Assembly: GCF_035917275.1 (NCBI RefSeq)
Contig: NZ_CP108508.1
Coordinates: 5,208,001-5,272,000 of the forward strand
DNA from: Streptomyces sp. NBC_01237
GTDB taxonomy: Bacteria > Actinomycetota > Actinomycetes > Streptomycetales > Streptomycetaceae
Reading direction: 5' to 3'
DNA length: 64,000 bases
Positions 60,677-64,000 of this stretch are shown in pieces. The notes beneath the pieces were generated by a model. That model ran no database searches. It was not told the DNA's origin and saw nothing but the letters and a program-made list of their open reading frames with translations. Numbering within the stretch: position 1 is the stretch's first letter; every line of letters begins with the position of its first letter. The position numbers and the translations under genes are program-made.

Positions 60677-61587
60677 TCACCGCACCGACGGGCCGCGCAG
60701 ATACGTTCCGTCCGCGTCGTACGGCCAGCCGTTGGCGACACAGCCCTTCAGCCCGTCGATCTGCTGCATCATCGCGGGGGCCCGGCGTCCCGCCCCCGGA
60801 CAGGTTCGTGGCCGTGGCCGAGCCAGTGCCCGACCTCGTGGTTGATGATCAGCGCGCGGTAGTCGTGGATCGGCCCGTCGAACCGGGGCGAGCCCTTGAT
60901 CCACCGCTTGAGGTTCACCACGACCGTCGTGCCGATCCGGCAGTTGACCTCGCCGCGGGTCCGCAGCCCGTACGCGCCGCAGAGCTTGTCGACGGTGTCG
61001 GGCGTGGCGATCCGGATCACCAGCCCGGCCGGTCCCGAGGAGATCTGCCGGAAGGCGTCGTCGCCCGGCCCGGTCCAGCCGCGCGGATCGCCGAAGATCT
61101 CGCTGATCTCCGCCGCCGCGGGCCCGGCGGTGAGCCCGCTGCCCCGCTCCACCTCGACCCGGTAGTGGTGGACCTCTCCCTTGCCCTGGGTGCCGCCGAC
61201 GGGCCGCGCCACGGTGAACCGGCCGGAGGCGGAACGCGGTACGGAGCCGGCGGGCGGCTCGGCGGTGTCGTCCGCGTCGGCCGTGGGCGAGACGGCGGGG
61301 GGCGGCTTCGGGGTGGTGGCGGGCTTCGCGGAGTCGGCCGAGTCCGCGGAGTCCGCAGGGCCTGAGCCGGCCGAGGCACCCGCGGCGGCCGGGGACTTCG
61401 CCTCCCCGCCCCATGGACCGGTCAGCAGCGCCAGGGCCACCAGCACCGCCGGGACCGCCGTCGCCCCCAGCACCCGTATCCGCGTCCGGGCCCGCCGGGC
61501 CTCGCGCCGCGTGCGCCGCCCGCGCCCCGTGCCCCGCCCCTGCCCCGCTGCACGGCGCGTACGCCGTCCGCCCTGCTCAGCCACCAC
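60677..61587 (-). pseudogene. DUF3152 membrane-anchored zinc-protease-like gene with a one-base frameshift
   Basis: Starting at GTG 61587 the frame encodes an Arg-rich cytoplasmic tail, one membrane segment ([20 protein letters not shown]), an Ala/Pro/Asp-rich linker and a DUF3152 domain reaching NHEVGHWLGHGHE, a HExxHxxGHxH zinc motif. There the frame shifts: it continues to a premature stop at 60769, whereas the other frame continues CPGAGRRAPAMMQQIDGLKG to GPSVR at 60680, as I expect for this family. One base is missing at 60803-60804, between the Glu codon and TGT. Either the gene has lost its last 40 residues or the base is a sequencing error. Confidence 0.75.
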
Positions 61588-61743
61588 GGACAGAGGTCTC
61601 CTTCGCGTTCAGGTGTTCCGCTTCTCACCGTTACTGAGTGCCTCCGGGGCCAAAAGGTTGTGGGTGACTTGGACGGCCCCCGATGTGCCGGCCGCTCTTA
61701 CGCCGCCGTGAGGGCGATCCGGCCGGACTGCTTGAATGGGAGG

Positions 61744-62436
61744 GTGACCCGAGCCTCCCTGGAAAAGCAGCCGCACGAAGTCGCCTCGATGTTCGACGAC
61801 GTGGCCAGACGCTATGACCTGACCAACGACGTGATCTCACTCGGACAGGCCAGGCTCTGGCGCAAGGAGGTCGCGAAGGCGGTGGACGCCCGCCCGGCCC
61901 AGAAGATCCTGGACCTGGCCGCCGGTACCGCCACCTCCTCGCAGCCCTTCGCGCGGGCGGGCGCCTATGTGGTGCCCTGCGACTTCTCGCTCGGCATGCT
62001 CAAGGTCGGCAAGGAACGCCACCCGTGGATGCCGTTCACCGCCGGGGACGGCACGAAACTCCCGTTCAAGGACGAGACGTTCGACGCCGTCACGATCTCC
62101 TTCGGGCTGCGCAACATCCAGGACACGGACGCCGCGCTGCGTGAGCTGTACCGCGTGACGAAGCCCGGCGGCCGCGTGGTCATCTGCGAGTTCTCCCAGC
62201 CGACGTGGACGCCGTTCCGCACGGTCTACATCGAGTACCTGATGCGGGCGCTGCCGTCCGCCGCCCGCGCGGTGTCGTCCAACCCCGACGCGTACGTCTA
62301 TCTCGCCGAGTCGATCCGTGCCTGGCCCGACCAGGCGGGCCTCGCCGCACGGCTCCAGGACGCCGGCTGGTCGAACGTGGCCTGGCGCAATCTCACCGGC
62401 GGAGTGGTGGCCCTGCACCGGGGCGTACGCGCCTGA
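61744..62436 (+). CDS. menG: Demethylmenaquinone methyltransferase
   Basis: A 230-residue class I SAM methyltransferase of the UbiE/MenG family, making menaquinone from demethylmenaquinone. It begins [27 protein letters not shown] sequence (typical start), with SAM motif [15 protein letters not shown], then [19 protein letters not shown] and GGVVALHRG at the end. GTG 61744 follows GGGAGG. With mqnA and mqnC nearby and a geranylgeranyl-reductase-family gene following, this is a menaquinone neighbourhood. Confidence 0.94.
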   Translation: MTRASLEKQPHEVASMFDDVARRYDLTNDVISLGQARLWRKEVAKAVDARPAQKILDLAAGTATSSQPFARAGAYVVPCDFSLGMLKVGKERHPWMPFTAGDGTKLPFKDETFDAVTISFGLRNIQDTDAALRELYRVTKPGGRVVICEFSQPTWTPFRTVYIEYLMRALPSAARAVSSNPDAYVYLAESIRAWPDQAGLAARLQDAGWSNVAWRNLTGGVVALHRGVRA

Positions 62437-62448
62437 CGGCCCTCCCGG

Positions 62449-62967
62449 TCACAGCTCCAGCCGGAAGCACCACGCGACCTGCCCCGCCCTGGGGGTCGTG
62501 AAGGTCTCGGCCCGGCGCATCCCGAGCCGCTCGGCCACCGCGACCGACCGGGCGTTACGCGAGTCGATCATCGCGACCACCTCCGGCACCCCGGCCGCCC
62601 GCACCCGCTCCAGCGCGGTGCGCGCGGCGGTGGAGGCGTACCCCCGGCCCCAGGCCGCCCGGCCCAGCCGCCAGCCGATCTCTATCTCGCCGACCGGGCC
62701 GTACGTGGTGTGCGGCCAGGGCTGCGCGCCGGTGAAGCCGAGGACGCGGTCCTCCTCGTCGGTCATGGTCCACAGGCAGTAGCCCAGCTCCGCGTCGTGC
62801 CGCCGCTGCCGGGCGGTCAGCTCCTCGTACACGGAGAGTTCGGCCGTCCGGCCACCGAAGAACTCCATCACCTCGGGGTCGTCGAACACCCGGTGCCAGG
62901 TCAGGGCGTCCTCGTCGGTCGGAACTCGCAGACGTACGTCGGGGTGGGAAACAGGCGCGGTCGACAT
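62449..62967 (-). CDS. GNAT family N-acetyltransferase
   Basis: A 172-residue acetyltransferase of the RimJ/RimL-like GNAT group: VRLRVPTDEDALTWHRVFDD at the start, IEIGWRLGRAAWGRGYAST with the acetyl-CoA pyrophosphate loop (GRGYAS) and RNARSVAVAERLGMRRAET near the end. The acceptor is unknown. Convergent with menG, 12 bp between stops. Confidence 0.9.
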   Translation of the reverse strand: MSTAPVSHPDVRLRVPTDEDALTWHRVFDDPEVMEFFGGRTAELSVYEELTARQRRHDAELGYCLWTMTDEEDRVLGFTGAQPWPHTTYGPVGEIEIGWRLGRAAWGRGYASTAARTALERVRAAGVPEVVAMIDSRNARSVAVAERLGMRRAETFTTPRAGQVAWCFRLEL

Positions 62968-63064
62968 CGGGGAGCCCTTCGGGAGGTTGATCAGCAGGCC
63001 CCCCTAGACTGCATGGGACATGTGCCGCGCGGCACGCGAATTCGAGTCTTCGGGAGATCCGACC

Positions 63065-64000
63065 GTGACCGAGCCCCTCTCCGAGCACAGCGCGGACGTG
63101 ATCGTCGTCGGAGCGGGCCCAGCCGGCTCCACGACCGCGTACTACCTCGCCAAGGCCGGACTGAACGTCCTGCTCCTGGAGAAGACGGCCTTCCCCCGGG
63201 AGAAGGTCTGCGGCGACGGCCTCACGCCGCGCGCCACCAAGCAGCTCGTCTCCATGGGCATCGACATCTCCGAAGAGGCGGGCTGGCTGCGCAACAAGGG
63301 GCTGCGCATCATCGGCGGCGGCGTCCGTCTCCAGCTGGACTGGCCCGACCTCGCCTCGTACCCGGACTACGGCCTCGTCCGCAAGCGCGACGACTTCGAC
63401 GAGCAGCTGGCCCGGCAGGCGCAGAAGGCGGGCGCCCGGCTGTACGAGCGCTGCAATGTCGGCGCCCCGATCATCGACGAGCGCACCGGCCGCATCACCG
63501 GGGTGAACGCGAAGCTCGGCGAGGACAAGACCCCGGTCACCTTCCACGCCCCGCTCGTCGTCGCCGCCGACGGCAACTCCACCCGGCTCTCCCTCGCGAT
63601 GGGCCTGCACCGCCGCGAGGACCGCCCGATGGGCGTCGCGGTCCGTACGTACTTCACCTCGCCCCGCCACGACGACGACTACCTGGAGTCCTGGCTGGAG
63701 CTGTGGGACCGGCGCGGCGCCGAGGACCGGCTGCTGCCCGGCTACGGCTGGATCTTCGGCATGGGCGACGGCACGTCCAACGTGGGCCTCGGCATCCTCA
63801 ACTCCTCCGCCGCCTTCAAGGAGCTGGACTGGCGCGAGGTCCTCAAGGCGTGGTGCGCGTCCATGCCGGAGGACTGGGGCTACACCCCGGAGAACATGAC
63901 GATGCCGATCCGGGGCGCCGCGCTCCCGATGGCCTTCAACCGTCAGCCGCACTACACCAAGGGCCTGCTGCTCGTCGGTGACGCGGGCGGCATGGTCAAC
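63065..64000 (+). CDS. Geranylgeranyl reductase family FAD protein (N-terminal part)
   Basis: 312 codons are present; the gene runs off the right edge. It starts at GTG 63065 with the FAD-binding DVIVVGAGPAGSTTAYYLAK, followed by FPREKVCGDGLTPRA, characteristic of geranylgeranyl reductase-family flavoproteins, and LLLVGDAGGMVN at the window end, the second FAD motif. Family members saturate isoprenoid chains; next to menG, saturation of the menaquinone side chain is a sensible inference. In Streptomyces this gene often precedes the nuo operon, which would lie outside the window. Confidence 0.9.
   Translation, partial: MTEPLSEHSADVIVVGAGPAGSTTAYYLAKAGLNVLLLEKTAFPREKVCGDGLTPRATKQLVSMGIDISEEAGWLRNKGLRIIGGGVRLQLDWPDLASYPDYGLVRKRDDFDEQLARQAQKAGARLYERCNVGAPIIDERTGRITGVNAKLGEDKTPVTFHAPLVVAADGNSTRLSLAMGLHRREDRPMGVAVRTYFTSPRHDDDYLESWLELWDRRGAEDRLLPGYGWIFGMGDGTSNVGLGILNSSAAFKELDWREVLKAWCASMPEDWGYTPENMTMPIRGAALPMAFNRQPHYTKGLLLVGDAGGMVN

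Overview
The window is chromosomal DNA of a Streptomyces or close relative. It has very high GC in third codon positions and GTG starts with short ATGA/GTGA/TGATG gene overlaps. It carries an AfsK/KbpA/AfsS/AfsR signalling set and futalosine-route menaquinone genes (mqnA, mqnC). I see no tRNA, rRNA, CRISPR array, insertion sequence or prophage gene. Names and functions rest on motifs and remembered family resemblance only; no database search was run.

Region 1 (1-31.6 kb, resuming at 37-46 kb) is dominated by acyl-CoA catabolism: four acyl-CoA dehydrogenases, a 3-hydroxyacyl-CoA-type SDR, a zinc alcohol dehydrogenase, two enoyl-CoA hydratases, an ADP-forming-type acyl-CoA synthetase, an AMP-forming acyl-CoA ligase, two SCP2-thiolase-fold proteins, two DUF35 OB-fold/zinc-ribbon proteins, a flavin reductase, a cyclase-family hydrolase, an F420-type oxidoreductase and two amidohydrolases (one cut by the left edge). 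Nine copies of a 15-bp palindrome, CTGACG-N3-CGTCAG, lie in front of almost every transcription unit of this set from 4.4 to 45 kb. This looks like one dispersed regulon, probably under the TetR-family protein at 30924-31571. The gene content resembles actinobacterial degradation of side chains or alicyclic acids (steroid- or terpenoid-like acyl-CoAs); the real substrate is unknown. Interspersed are transporters, AraC and ATPase-type regulators, two NmrA-like reductases, a secreted-protein module (WXG-like protein, DUF1023 alpha/beta hydrolase, lipoprotein), a flavin monooxygenase-like protein, pspAB-htpX and pdxH.

Region 2 (31.9-44.7 kb) holds the global secondary-metabolism regulators kbpA-afsK and, after a block of catabolic genes carrying one of the operators, afsS and afsR. 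An evenly spaced cluster of four DnaA-box-like 9-mers sits directly before the candidate kbpA-afsK promoter.

Region 3 (46.3-54.9 kb) contains a MerR regulator and an RpiR/SIS regulator divergent from an operon of a C45-type acyltransferase/peptidase and a complete dipeptide-type ABC importer, ended by a strong shared hairpin. Region 4 (55-64 kb) holds a cold-shock protein, mqnA, a membrane Ser/Thr kinase, mqnC, a short amidohydrolase-like protein, a DUF3152 gene with an apparent one-base frameshift, menG, an acetyltransferase and the start of a geranylgeranyl-reductase-family gene.
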